Shown here: positions 1 through 8,611 of the stretch, piece after piece | Position numbering within the stretch: position 1 is the first letter of the stretch | Layout of the letters: each line of letters begins with the position of its first letter | NCBI RefSeq assembly: GCF_025144335.1 | Contig: NZ_CP083539.1 | Location: 1,613,501-1,677,500 of the forward strand | DNA length: 64,000 bases | Reading direction: 5' to 3' | From: Jannaschia sp. W003 | GTDB lineage: Bacteria; Pseudomonadota; Alphaproteobacteria; Rhodobacterales; Rhodobacteraceae | The notes under the pieces: generated by a model | The model's input: only the letters and a program-made list of their open reading frames with translations | Database searches by the model: none | Told to the model about the DNA's origin: nothing | Program-made: the position numbers and the translations under genes

Positions 1-161
1 CCCGCGCCATCGCGCCCGCGCTGGAGGCCGAGGCCGCGCGGCTTGGCTGCGGCTTCCTCGACGCGGGCCGCCACGCCGCGGTGGACCCGCTCGACGGCGT
101 GCACCTGACCGCCGAGGGCCACGCCGCGCTGGGCCGGGCCGTGGCGGAGGCGGTGGCGTGA
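1..161 (+). CDS. SGNH/GDSL hydrolase, C-terminal fragment
   Basis: This is the 3' end of a gene that begins before the window; the visible reading frame starts at base 3. It encodes about 52 residues ending in DGVHLTAEGHAALG, which resembles block V (DxxH, with catalytic Asp and His) of SGNH/GDSL esterases. The substrate cannot be told from this fragment. The stop codon overlaps the GTG start of the ribokinase gene by four bases (GTGA), so the two are probably co-transcribed and translationally coupled. The family call rests on one motif and its C-terminal position. Confidence 0.7.
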   Translation, partial: RAIAPALEAEAARLGCGFLDAGRHAAVDPLDGVHLTAEGHAALGRAVAEAVA

Positions 162-1069
162 GGGTCCTCGTGCTGGGCATCTTCGTGGCCGACGCCACCT
201 ACCGCACGCCCCGCCTGCCGCGCATGGGCGAGACCGTGCTCGGCGGCGCCTTCGCGTTGGGCCCGGGCGGCAAGGGGTCCAACCAGGCGGTGGCCGCGGG
301 GCGCGCGGGCGCCGACGTGACCATGCTCACCCGGATCGGGCGCGACGCCTTCGGCGACATGGCGGAGCGGGTCTGGGCCGAGGCGGGCGTGCGCTCCGCC
401 GCAGAGCGGGTGGAGGAGGCGACGGGGTCGGCCTGCATCCTCGTGGACGACGCCTCGGGCGACAACGCCATCGTGGTGGCGCCGGGCGCGGCGGCGGGGG
501 TCGATGCGGCGTTCGTGGAGGCCCACCGCGACCTCGTCCGCGGCGCGGGCATCGTGCTGACCCAACTGGAGCAGCCCGTGGAGGCGGCCCGGCGCGCTCT
601 GGAGATCGCCCGCGAGGGCGGGGCGGTGACCGTCCTGAACCCCGCCCCGGCGGCGGCGCTGCCCGCGGGCATGCTTGGCCTTTGCGACTACGTCACCCCC
701 AACGAGACCGAGGCCGAGGCGCTCTGCGGCATCGGCGTCGCCTCCGAGGCCGATGCCCGCCGCGCCGGCGCGCGCCTCCTGGAGATGGGCGTGGCCCGGG
801 CCGCGATCCTCACCTTGGGCGCGCGCGGCGCCCTCTACAACGCCCGGGGCGCGTCGGAGCTGGTCCCCGCCCGCGCCGCCGGCCCGGTACGCGAGACCAC
901 GGGCGCCGGGGATGCCTTCAACGGCGGCTTCGTGGCCGCCCTCGCCGAGGGGCGCGCGCCGCTGGACGCGGTGCGCTTCGGCAACGCCGTGGCGGGCATC
1001 AGCGTCACCCGGCCGGGCGCGGCCGCGTCCATGCCCACGCGGGCCGAGGTGGACGCGGCGATGGGGTAG
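158..1069 (+). CDS. rbsK: Ribokinase (PfkB family)
   Basis: Predicted cytosolic ATP-dependent sugar kinase that would convert ribose to ribose 5-phosphate. The 303 residues match the family length. The N-terminal PfkB signature GPGGKGSNQA lies near residues 35-44 and the C-terminal TTGAGDAFNGGF near 247-258, with Asp252 as the expected catalytic base. The start is the GTG that overlaps the upstream stop, since the protein begins with the expected first beta strand (MRVLVLGIFVAD). A related sugar kinase of the PfkB family is possible because specificity within the family is hard to read. No sugar transporter is adjacent; the CUT2 ABC operon near 20 kb is a possible functional partner. Confidence 0.88.
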   Translation: MRVLVLGIFVADATYRTPRLPRMGETVLGGAFALGPGGKGSNQAVAAGRAGADVTMLTRIGRDAFGDMAERVWAEAGVRSAAERVEEATGSACILVDDASGDNAIVVAPGAAAGVDAAFVEAHRDLVRGAGIVLTQLEQPVEAARRALEIAREGGAVTVLNPAPAAALPAGMLGLCDYVTPNETEAEALCGIGVASEADARRAGARLLEMGVARAAILTLGARGALYNARGASELVPARAAGPVRETTGAGDAFNGGFVAALAEGRAPLDAVRFGNAVAGISVTRPGAAASMPTRAEVDAAMG

Positions 1070-1199
1070 GGGACGGGGAACGGTGGCGCGAAGGCGCCTG
1101 TGCGGGAATGTATGTGTTTCCCCCCCGGTTGTCGAAACGCCTGCCTTTCTCTAACCTTATGGTTGCGCAACACTCGCGCAGGGCGAATGGGAGCGTGCG

Positions 1200-1763
1200 G
1201 TGCAGGGCGGACCAGAAATCGACAAGGGCGAGGTGGCCGCGGTGGAGATCGCGCTCGACCGCGACGTCTTCTTCCGCCGCATGCTGCGCGAGCTGGCGGG
1301 CACCATCGAGGCCATCGTCGGCGTGCGCGAGGCCTCGGGCTACGTGGCCGCCGTCGGCGCGGCCATGGGCGACTGGATCAACGCCGCCTATCATGCCGAG
1401 ATGGGCCCCGAGGACTTCGACCTCAAGACCGTCGCCGAGGTCTTCGTGGATCTCAAGCGACGCATCGACGGCGGCTTCTACGTCGAGTCGGTTGCGCATG
1501 ATCAGATCGTGCTGGGCAACACCCGCTGCCCCTTCGGCGACGACGTGCACGGCCGGCCCTCGCTGTGCATGATGACGTCGAACGTGTTCGGCCGGATCGC
1601 GGCCGACAACCTCGGGTACGCGCGCGTGCAGCTCGACGCCACCATCGCCCGCGGCGACCCGCGCTGCATGATCGTGGTGCACCTCGTGCCCCGCGAGGGG
1701 GTGCGCCCCGACGAGCGCGAGTACTTCCGGGTCCCCGCCGATCCTGCGCAGGCGGCCGAGTAG
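1200..1763 (+). CDS. MetOD1/V4R-like sensory protein
   Basis: A 187-residue soluble protein. Its C-terminal half has spaced cysteines (RCPFGDD, PSLCMMTSN, DPRCMIVV), the pattern I associate with the methanogen-output-domain-1/V4R class of small-molecule or metal-binding sensory domains. I infer a ligand or redox sensing role. The GTG start is preceded by GGGAGCG. The gene ends three bases before the GTG of a histidine kinase, so the two are probably one operon in which this protein modulates the kinase. No DNA-binding domain is visible. The domain name comes from remembered family patterns and has not been checked by a profile search. Confidence 0.6.
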   Translation: MQGGPEIDKGEVAAVEIALDRDVFFRRMLRELAGTIEAIVGVREASGYVAAVGAAMGDWINAAYHAEMGPEDFDLKTVAEVFVDLKRRIDGGFYVESVAHDQIVLGNTRCPFGDDVHGRPSLCMMTSNVFGRIAADNLGYARVQLDATIARGDPRCMIVVHLVPREGVRPDEREYFRVPADPAQAAE

Positions 1764-1766
1764 GAC

Positions 1767-2873
1767 GTGTTCGCAGAGTCCCCGCCCGACGCCGTGACGC
1801 CCGCAGTGGGACAGAAGGCGCTCGACCTCCTCGACCGCGAGGTGCTGGTCGTCGACGTCACCGGCGCGATCGCCTACGCGAACGCCGAGGCGCGCGCGCT
1901 GATCGACGCGCCGATGGGCGACGGCAGCGACCTGGGCACCTTCCTCGGCCTCTGGCAGGAGGGCGACGAGAGCACCCGCGCGCTGGTGCGCCGCATTGCG
2001 GGGTCGTCGACCTGGCAGCCCTTCACGCTGACCCGCGCCTCGGGGCGCCACGCCGGCCTGCGCATCCACATGCGCGCCCGCGCCTTCATGGCCGGCGTCG
2101 GCGACGACCGCTCGCTCCAGGTGCTGGTGACCACCGACCTCATGCGCGAGCGCTCGTTCGAGGACCACCGCCGCCTGATCCGCCACCTCAACCTGCGCCT
2201 CGCCGAAGGCTCGCGCACCGAGGCGCTGCTGACGGGCCTGCTGGAGAGCGAGCGCCACCTGCGCCGCGAGCTGATCCACCGGGTCAAGAACAACCTGTCG
2301 CTCCTGTCCGGCCTCCTGCGCCTCAACCGCAGCCGCCTGCGCGATCCCGAGGCCATCGGCCAGCTCGAGGAGATGGAGCGCCGCATCCTCGCCATCGGCG
2401 CCGTGCACGACCTGCTCGACCGCCACCACGAGACCGACTTCGTGCGCGCCGACGAGCTGATCGAGCACATCTGCCGCGAGCTGGAGAAGGCCCTGACCCC
2501 CGGCACCATAGACATCGAGCGCGAGTTGATCCCGGTGCGCCTCCATATCTCGGACGCGACGCCGCTGGCGCTGATCATCAACGAGCTGGTCACCAACGCC
2601 CTCAAGCACGCCTTTCCGCGAGGCTCGGGGCGCATCTCCATCGCCCTGCGCAAGAACGGCGTCGAGAAGCTCGAGGCGGTGGTGCGCGACGACGGCGTGG
2701 GCGTCGAGATGGGGCTGGGCACCGAGGAGAACGGCCACGGCACCCGCATCCTCCAGTCGCTCGCCGCCCAGATCCAGGGCGAGATCGTGCGCCAGGTGGA
2801 CCAGGGCACCATGTGGCAGCTCGTGTTCGCCCCCCGCGAGGACGAGGGCACCCCCACCGGCGCGCTGCACTAA
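1767..2873 (+). CDS. HWE/HisKA_2-type sensor histidine kinase
   Basis: A 368-residue cytosolic kinase without membrane segments. Residues 15-130 form a PAS-like sensory region. The phosphoacceptor box RRELIHRVKNNLSLLSGLL carries His171. The ATPase domain contains the N-box NELVTNALKHAF near residue 270 and a G-box (DDGVGV). The RVKNNL sequence is typical of the HisKA_2/HWE class, common in Alphaproteobacteria and often tied to light or general stress signalling. The GTG start lies three bases after the upstream MetOD1-like gene, which suggests they work as a pair. No response regulator is adjacent, so its partner is unknown. Confidence 0.85.
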   Translation: MFAESPPDAVTPAVGQKALDLLDREVLVVDVTGAIAYANAEARALIDAPMGDGSDLGTFLGLWQEGDESTRALVRRIAGSSTWQPFTLTRASGRHAGLRIHMRARAFMAGVGDDRSLQVLVTTDLMRERSFEDHRRLIRHLNLRLAEGSRTEALLTGLLESERHLRRELIHRVKNNLSLLSGLLRLNRSRLRDPEAIGQLEEMERRILAIGAVHDLLDRHHETDFVRADELIEHICRELEKALTPGTIDIERELIPVRLHISDATPLALIINELVTNALKHAFPRGSGRISIALRKNGVEKLEAVVRDDGVGVEMGLGTEENGHGTRILQSLAAQIQGEIVRQVDQGTMWQLVFAPREDEGTPTGALH

Positions 2874-2930
2874 GCTGGCGGCGGGGGCGCATCCCCCTGA
2901 AACGAAGGCGGGTTCCGCCGTCCCTCCCTT

Positions 2931-3965
2931 GTGCCCGCCCCGCCGCCCGTTACCCTCGGGCGTGCCTGCGCCCGCCGCGCGGCGCCGCGCCGGGAGCCCG
3001 CCATCCGCCTCGCACCGATCCTCCTCCCGCTCCTCCTCGCCGCCTGCGGGGGGCGCCAGTCCGTGCTCGCCCCGGCGGGCGAGGACGCCGCGGTGCTGGC
3101 CACGCTCTGGTGGTGGATGCTGGGCGGCGCCGTGGTGCTGTGGCTGCTGCTGAACGGCGCGTTCTTCTACGTCACCCGCATCGGCCAGCGGAAGCTCAGC
3201 CGGGCGTGGGCCGAGGGCATCATCGTCGGCGGCGGCGTGGTGTTTCCGGCGATCGTGCTGGCCGCACTCCTGACCTTCGGCCTCGGCCTGATGCCCGACA
3301 TGCGCGCGCCGGGCGATGCCCTGCGGGTCCACGTGCAGGGCGAGCAGTGGTGGTGGCGCGTCCATTACGAGACCCCGGAGGGCACCGTGGTCTCCGCCAA
3401 CGAGGTGCGCCTGCCCGCGGGCGCCCGCTCCGAGATCGTGCTGACCGCCGGGCGCGTGATCCACAGCTTCTGGGTTCCCGCGCTTGGCGGCAAGATGGAC
3501 CTGATTCCGGGCCGCGTGAACCGCACCTCCTACCGCCCCACCGAGCCGGGCACGTACCGTGGCCAGTGCGCCGAGTTCTGCGGTGAGGCCCACGCGCAGA
3601 TGGCCTTCGAGACCGTGGTGATGGAGCCCGATGACTTCGCCGCGTGGCTGGCGGCCGAGGCCGCTCCGGCCCGTCCGCCCGAGGGCGTCGAGGCCCGCCG
3701 CGGCGCCGAGGTGTTCCGCGCGGAAGGGTGCGGCGCCTGCCATGCGATCCGCGGCACCGAGGCGCGGGGCAGGGTGGGGCCGGACCTCACCCACGTCGGC
3801 TCCCGCGTGTCCCTGTCGGCCCTCCTGCCCAACGACGAGGCCGGCTTCGCCCGCTGGATCGTTCACACCGACCGCGTGAAGCCCGGCGTGCGGATGCCGT
3901 CCTACCCGCACATTCCCGCGTCCGACCTCGCCGCGCTCGCCGCCTACATGGAGGGCCTCCAGTGA
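2931..3965 (+). CDS. coxB: caa3-type cytochrome c oxidase subunit II with fused cytochrome c
   Basis: Membrane-anchored electron-entry subunit of a haem-copper oxidase, 344 residues. A lipobox-like LLLAAC puts a lipidated cysteine near residue 39, followed by two membrane segments (about 57-80 and 97-120). The periplasmic CuA site is complete: His178, Cys213, Glu215, Cys217, His221 and Met224 (QCAEFCGEAHAQM). A C-terminal cytochrome c domain has CGACH at 267-271 and a likely axial Met322 (RMPSYP). This fusion defines the caa3 type. The start is GTG, and the stop overlaps the subunit I start in GTGA. Confidence 0.93.
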   Translation: MPAPPPVTLGRACARRAAPRREPAIRLAPILLPLLLAACGGRQSVLAPAGEDAAVLATLWWWMLGGAVVLWLLLNGAFFYVTRIGQRKLSRAWAEGIIVGGGVVFPAIVLAALLTFGLGLMPDMRAPGDALRVHVQGEQWWWRVHYETPEGTVVSANEVRLPAGARSEIVLTAGRVIHSFWVPALGGKMDLIPGRVNRTSYRPTEPGTYRGQCAEFCGEAHAQMAFETVVMEPDDFAAWLAAEAAPARPPEGVEARRGAEVFRAEGCGACHAIRGTEARGRVGPDLTHVGSRVSLSALLPNDEAGFARWIVHTDRVKPGVRMPSYPHIPASDLAALAAYMEGLQ

Positions 3966-6574
3966 CCGCCGCCACCGACCACCCCTCCGCCGCCCACCGC
4001 CCCCGCACCCCCCGCGAGGAGGCGATCGCCGCCCGCGCCCCCACGGGGCCGTTCCCGCCCCCCGAGGCCCTGCTTGAGCAGCCCGTGCCCCCCGAGCTGC
4101 AGGAGGCCCAGAAGGCGCGCCTGCGCGAGGTGTGGAAGCAGCCTCCCGGCTGGCGCTACTGGTCGGCGGTGAACAACACCGAGGTGGGCGTGTGGTACAC
4201 GCTCACAGCCCTCGCCTTCATGCTCGTCGCCGGCGTGTTGGCGCTGGCGATGCGCGCGCAGCTAAGCTTTCCCGAGCTCAGCCTCCTCGACGCCGACCGC
4301 TACAACCAGTTCTTCACGATGCACGGCTCGGCGATGATGTTCCTCTTCGCCGTGCCGATCTTCGAGGCGATCTCGATCCTGATCCTGCCGGCCTTCCTCG
4401 GCGCGCGCGACATGCCGTTCCCGCGGCTGTCGGCCTACGGCTACTGGTGCTTCCTGATCGGCGGCGTGTTCGTCCTCGGCTCGCTCCTCTTCGACGCGGC
4501 CCCGAAGGCGGGCTGGTTCATGTACCCGCCGCTGGCGACCGAGGACCTCGGCATCGGCTCCGACATCTGGCTGCTGGGCCTGTCGTTCATCGAGGTCGCC
4601 TCCATCGCCGCCGCCGTCGAGCTGATCGTGGGCACCCTGAAGTGCCGCCCCCCCGGCATGCGCGTGAACCTCATGCCGCTCTACGCGTGGTACGTGCTGG
4701 TGGTGGGCGGCATGATCCTGTTCGCCTTCCCGCCCCTCATCGCCGGCGACTTCCTGTTCGAGCTCCAGCGCTCGCAGGACTGGCCGTTCTTCGACCCCGA
4801 GCGGGGCGGCGATCCGCTGCTCTGGCAGCACCTGTTCTGGATCTTCGGCCACCCGGAGGTCTACATCGTCATGCTGCCCTCGATCGCCATCGCCGCGATG
4901 GTGATCCCCACGGTCGCGCGCACCCCCATCGTCGGCTACTCGTGGATCGTCCTCTCGGCCGTGGGCACCGGCTTCCTGAGCTTCGGGCTCTGGGTCCACC
5001 ACATGTTCACGACGGGCCTACCCGCGATCTCCCTCGGCTTCTTCTCGGCTGCCTCCGAGGCGGTGGTGATCCCAACCGGCGTGCAGCTCTTCGCGTTCCT
5101 GGCCACGCTGATGGTGGGCCACGTGCGCCCGACGCTGCCGATGCTCTGGCTCGCGGGCGCCATCGCGATCTTCACGCTGGGCGGGCTGACGGGCGTGATG
5201 GTGGCGCTGGCCCCCTTCGACTGGGCCGTGCACGACAGCTACTTCGTGGTGGCGCACCTCCACTACACGCTGTTCGGCGGCATGATCTTCCCGGTGGTGG
5301 CGGGGGTCTATTACTTCTTCCCGTTCTTCGCGAAGCGGATGCTGTCCGAGCGTCTGGGCCGCTGGTCCTTCTGGCTCCTGTTCGTGGGCATGAACGTCAC
5401 CTTCCTGCCCATGCACTGGACCGGGCTGGCCGGCATGCCGCGCCGCGTCTGGACCTACCCCGCGGGCATGGGCTGGGACTGGGTGAACCTCGTCAGCACC
5501 GCCGGCGCCTACCTGACGGCGGCGGGCTTCCTTGTGTTCGTCTGGGACGTGCTGCGCCCGAAGTCCGACCAGCCGCAGATCGAGCGCAACCCCTGGGGCG
5601 CGGGCACGCTCGAGTGGACCCACGACGTGCCCGACGAGGCCTGGGGCATCCGCTCCATTCCTTACGTCCACACCCGCTACCCGCTCTGGGAGCAGCCCGA
5701 GATGCTCGCCCGCATCGACGCGGGCCGCTACTACCTGCCGGATGCCGCCGAGATGAAGCGCGAGACGCTGGTGACCTCCGTGATCGACGCGCGGCCCATC
5801 CAGGTGCAGCGCGTCACGGGGCCGGCCTGGATCACGCTCTGGGCCGCCGCCTTCACCGGAGGCGCGTTCATCCTGCCGGTGTTCAAGATCTACGTGCTGG
5901 CGGCGGTCTGCGGCGTGCTTGCGGGGGCCTGCGTCATCTACTGGCTCTGGACCTCCACCGCGCAGGTGCCCGAGGCCGAGACCAAGGACGCCGGCCTCGG
6001 CCTGCGCCTGCCCACCTACGCTTCCGGCCCCGACGCGGTGGGCTGGTGGGGCGTCTGGATCACCATGCTCGGGGACGCGACGGCCTTCGCCTCGCTCGTC
6101 TTCGGGTTCTTCTTCTTCTGGACCGCGCGCCCCGACTTCCCGCCCGAGGGCGCCCTCCATGCCGTCCCCTGGGCCGTGGCCGCCTCGGCCGTCCTCGGGG
6201 CTGCCTCCTGGGCGCTGACCGTGGCCGCGCGCGAGTGGAACGCGGCGGGGCGCGTCGCCCACGCCCGCGCCGCCCTCGTCGCGGCCCCCGTCGCGACCCT
6301 CCTCGCCGCCGGCGCCGCCGTGCTCGCCGTCTGGCCCCTCGACCCCGTCGCCCACGTCTACCCGGCGATCCTCTGGGCGCTGGCGGTCTGGCTGGTCGCC
6401 CACCTCCTGCTGGGCGCGGTCATGCAGCTCTACTGCCTCGCCGGCTCGGTCTTCGGGAAGATGACGCCCAGCCACGACGCCGACCTGCGCAACGTCACGC
6501 TCTTCTGGCACTTCGCCGCCCTCACCGTGCTGGTGACGGCGGCCGTGCTGGGCATCGCCCCGAGGCTCCTGTGA
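3962..6574 (+). CDS. ctaD: caa3-type cytochrome c oxidase, fused subunits I and III
   Basis: An 870-residue integral membrane protein that reduces O2 to water and pumps protons. The subunit I part (about 1-590) has haem a ligands His121 and His434, the CuB ligands His297, His346 and His347 (GHPEVY, VHHMFTTG), the cross-linked Tyr301 and the A1-type Glu299. After about residue 640 the chain continues with further helices (LGDATAFASLVFGFFFFW) matching a subunit III-like module. It is therefore a natural I+III fusion. The start is the GTG overlapping the coxB stop; a longer upstream extension of the frame lies inside coxB and is rejected. The next gene overlaps in GTGA. Confidence 0.93.
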   Translation: MTAATDHPSAAHRPRTPREEAIAARAPTGPFPPPEALLEQPVPPELQEAQKARLREVWKQPPGWRYWSAVNNTEVGVWYTLTALAFMLVAGVLALAMRAQLSFPELSLLDADRYNQFFTMHGSAMMFLFAVPIFEAISILILPAFLGARDMPFPRLSAYGYWCFLIGGVFVLGSLLFDAAPKAGWFMYPPLATEDLGIGSDIWLLGLSFIEVASIAAAVELIVGTLKCRPPGMRVNLMPLYAWYVLVVGGMILFAFPPLIAGDFLFELQRSQDWPFFDPERGGDPLLWQHLFWIFGHPEVYIVMLPSIAIAAMVIPTVARTPIVGYSWIVLSAVGTGFLSFGLWVHHMFTTGLPAISLGFFSAASEAVVIPTGVQLFAFLATLMVGHVRPTLPMLWLAGAIAIFTLGGLTGVMVALAPFDWAVHDSYFVVAHLHYTLFGGMIFPVVAGVYYFFPFFAKRMLSERLGRWSFWLLFVGMNVTFLPMHWTGLAGMPRRVWTYPAGMGWDWVNLVSTAGAYLTAAGFLVFVWDVLRPKSDQPQIERNPWGAGTLEWTHDVPDEAWGIRSIPYVHTRYPLWEQPEMLARIDAGRYYLPDAAEMKRETLVTSVIDARPIQVQRVTGPAWITLWAAAFTGGAFILPVFKIYVLAAVCGVLAGACVIYWLWTSTAQVPEAETKDAGLGLRLPTYASGPDAVGWWGVWITMLGDATAFASLVFGFFFFWTARPDFPPEGALHAVPWAVAASAVLGAASWALTVAAREWNAAGRVAHARAALVAAPVATLLAAGAAVLAVWPLDPVAHVYPAILWALAVWLVAHLLLGAVMQLYCLAGSVFGKMTPSHDADLRNVTLFWHFAALTVLVTAAVLGIAPRLL

Positions 6575-6999
6575 GCGCGCGCCAAAGCCCCGGCCCCCAC
6601 GAGGAGGGCGAGGAGTTCACCGCCGAGACCGGCTCGCTGTTCCGTATCGCCATTGCCCCGACCATCTGGGCCGTCCACTTCGCCGGCTCCTACGCCGCCG
6701 TGGCCGTCTACTGCGCCAAGTTCGGCAGCGAGCTGGAGCCCATCGGCGGCTTCCGCATCGCCGTGGCGCTGTTCGGATTGGTGGCCCTCGCGCTCATCGC
6801 CTGGACCGGCTGGCGCGCGTTCGGGCAGTGGAACGCCACCGCCCAGCGGGGCCTGCGCGAGGTGGCCGTCGATCTGGTCGAGGAGGAGGAGGGCCGCCAC
6901 GAGTTCCTCGGCCACGCCGCGCTGCTGCTGGCCGTGATCTCCTTCGTCGGGGTGATCTACACCGCGCTGCCCGTCTTGGTGATCCGCACATGCGTGTAG
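6571..6999 (+). CDS. Small membrane protein of the caa3 operon
   Basis: A 142-residue protein with an acidic N-terminus (EEGEEF) and about three hydrophobic segments (roughly 27-45, 60-80 and 115-137). The acidic EEEEG loop lies before the last helix. I do not recognise a named family with certainty. Position between the catalytic subunit and a CtaG-like assembly gene suggests an accessory or subunit IV-like role. It overlaps the ctaD stop by four bases and the following gene by ten, so it belongs to one tightly coupled operon. Confidence 0.7.
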   Translation: MSARQSPGPHEEGEEFTAETGSLFRIAIAPTIWAVHFAGSYAAVAVYCAKFGSELEPIGGFRIAVALFGLVALALIAWTGWRAFGQWNATAQRGLREVAVDLVEEEEGRHEFLGHAALLLAVISFVGVIYTALPVLVIRTCV

Positions 7000-7514
7000 C
7001 CCTCGCCACTCTCGGCGCCGCTATCGCGCTCGCGCTCTGGCTCGCCCCCTTCCACGGCTTCGAGGCCCACATGCTGCGCCACGCCGCCCTGGTCTCGGTC
7101 GTGCCCGCCCTCGTGGCCCTCGCGCTGCCCGGCACCTGGGCACCGCCCGTGGCATTGGCCGCCGGGCTCGAGTTCGCCGCCGCGTGGGGCTGGCACCTGC
7201 CGGGGGCGCACGCGGCAACGATGGCCTCGCCGGCCTTGCGCGCGCTGGAGCAGGCGACGTTCCTCGGCGCGGGCCTCCTCGTCTGGTGGAGCGCCTACAC
7301 GGCACGCCCGCTGGCGGGAACCGCCGCGCTGCTCGGAACGATGGTCCACATGACCATGCTCGGCGCCGCGATCCTGCTCGCCCCTCGCGTCCTCTACCCC
7401 GGCGCCACCCTCGACGCGCAGGCGGTGGGAGCGATGCTGATGTTGGCCACCGTCACCCCATGCTACCTCGCGGGCGGCCTCTTGCTCGCGCGCCGCGCCC
7501 TGGAGCCGGCATGA
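6990..7514 (+). CDS. Caa3_CtaG-like cytochrome oxidase assembly protein
   Basis: A 174-residue polytopic membrane protein with conserved histidines at helix ends (FHGFEAHMLRHAALV, WGWHLPGAH, MVHMTMLGA), the pattern expected of the caa3_CtaG family thought to help copper delivery to CuB. Its length is shorter than many family members (about 250 residues), and the usual N-terminal helices may be missing. The ATG lies inside the end of the upstream gene, and its own stop overlaps the next ATG (ATGA). Operon position directly after the oxidase genes supports the assembly role. Confidence 0.8.
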   Translation: MRVALATLGAAIALALWLAPFHGFEAHMLRHAALVSVVPALVALALPGTWAPPVALAAGLEFAAAWGWHLPGAHAATMASPALRALEQATFLGAGLLVWWSAYTARPLAGTAALLGTMVHMTMLGAAILLAPRVLYPGATLDAQAVGAMLMLATVTPCYLAGGLLLARRALEPA

Positions 7515-8611
7515 CCCGCCTGCGCCGCGCCCTCGGATGGCTGCACCGGCACCCCCGGCTGGAGGTGCTGGCGATCCTCGCCATGCTGGCCGGCCTCGCG
7601 GGCGGTGCCACGGTGGCGTTCGGGCTCTACAACGTCTCCGCCGACGCGCCGCACCTGCCGCCTACGCGTTGGGCGCTGCACACGACCTACCGGCAGGCCG
7701 TGCGCCTGCGAGCGCCGCCCGAGGCTGCCATCCCGGCGGACCTCATGGCGGGCGCCCGCATCGGCCTCGGCGCGCGCCACTTCGACGCCGCCTGCCGCCA
7801 GTGCCACGCCGCGCCCGGCGAGCGGCGGACGGCGACGCAGGAGGCCATGCGCCCCGAGCCGCCGCACGTCACGCGAGCGGTCGAGAACTGGGCGCCCCGG
7901 CACCTGCACTGGATCCTGCGCGAGGGCGTGAAGATGAGCGGCATGCCCGCCTGGCCCGGCCACCGCGCCGACGAGCCGTGGTCGGCGGTCGCCTTCCTGG
8001 AGGCGGTGCGCGACATGGACGCGGAGGGTTACGCCGCGCTTACCGAGGCGCCGGCGGAGGGAACGTGGGGCTACTGCGCCGGCTGCCACGGCACCGACGG
8101 AGTGGGGCGGCTTGGGCCGTACGTGCCGCGCCTCGACATCCTCGGCGCGTCCTACTTGGCGATGTCGCTGGAGGCTTACCGCACCGGCCTGCGCCGCTCG
8201 GGCTACATGCAGCACGCCGCCACGGAAGTCTCCGAGGCAGACCTCGGCGCGATGGCCGCGCGCTTCGGCGCCCTGCCCGTGGGGCCCTCCGGCCCCGGAC
8301 CCGACCCCGCGCTCGCCGAGGCGGGCGAGGCGCTGGCCAAGCGGGGCACGCTCGACGACCCGTCCTGCGCCTCGTGCCACGGCGATGCCGCGACGCGCCC
8401 GGCCCGGGCCGAGTTCCCGGCCCTGAACGGCCAGCACGAGGGCTACCTCGCCGCCCAGCTCCGCCTCTGGCGCGACGGCGCGCGCGGCGGCGGCGCCCGG
8501 TCGCACCTGATGACCGCGGCCGCGCGGGACCTGTCGGACGGCGAGATCGCCGCGCTCGCCGCCTACTACGCCGCGCTTCCGCCGCGGGGGTTTGATCCGG
8601 AGGACCGCTGA
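7511..8611 (+). CDS. Membrane-anchored triheme cytochrome c
   Basis: A 366-residue c-type cytochrome. An N-terminal hydrophobic segment (about 18-38) anchors it, with the rest in the periplasm. Three haem-binding motifs are present: CRQCH at 95-99, CAGCH at 189-193 and CASCH at 286-290. The C-terminal pair of domains resembles a diheme c4-like unit (GLY-type loops, KRGTLDDPSC). It is coupled by ATGA to the CtaG-like gene, so it probably feeds electrons to the caa3 oxidase or links it to a donor such as the bc1 complex. Donor identity is inference. Confidence 0.87.
   Translation: MTRLRRALGWLHRHPRLEVLAILAMLAGLAGGATVAFGLYNVSADAPHLPPTRWALHTTYRQAVRLRAPPEAAIPADLMAGARIGLGARHFDAACRQCHAAPGERRTATQEAMRPEPPHVTRAVENWAPRHLHWILREGVKMSGMPAWPGHRADEPWSAVAFLEAVRDMDAEGYAALTEAPAEGTWGYCAGCHGTDGVGRLGPYVPRLDILGASYLAMSLEAYRTGLRRSGYMQHAATEVSEADLGAMAARFGALPVGPSGPGPDPALAEAGEALAKRGTLDDPSCASCHGDAATRPARAEFPALNGQHEGYLAAQLRLWRDGARGGGARSHLMTAAARDLSDGEIAALAAYYAALPPRGFDPEDR

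Noticed and set aside
1005..3911. A 968-codon open frame on the minus strand opposite the sensor and oxidase genes
   Set aside because: It is antisense to well-supported genes and rich in His, Ala, Gly and Arg, the usual shadow of high-GC coding DNA. No domain or ribosome site supports it.
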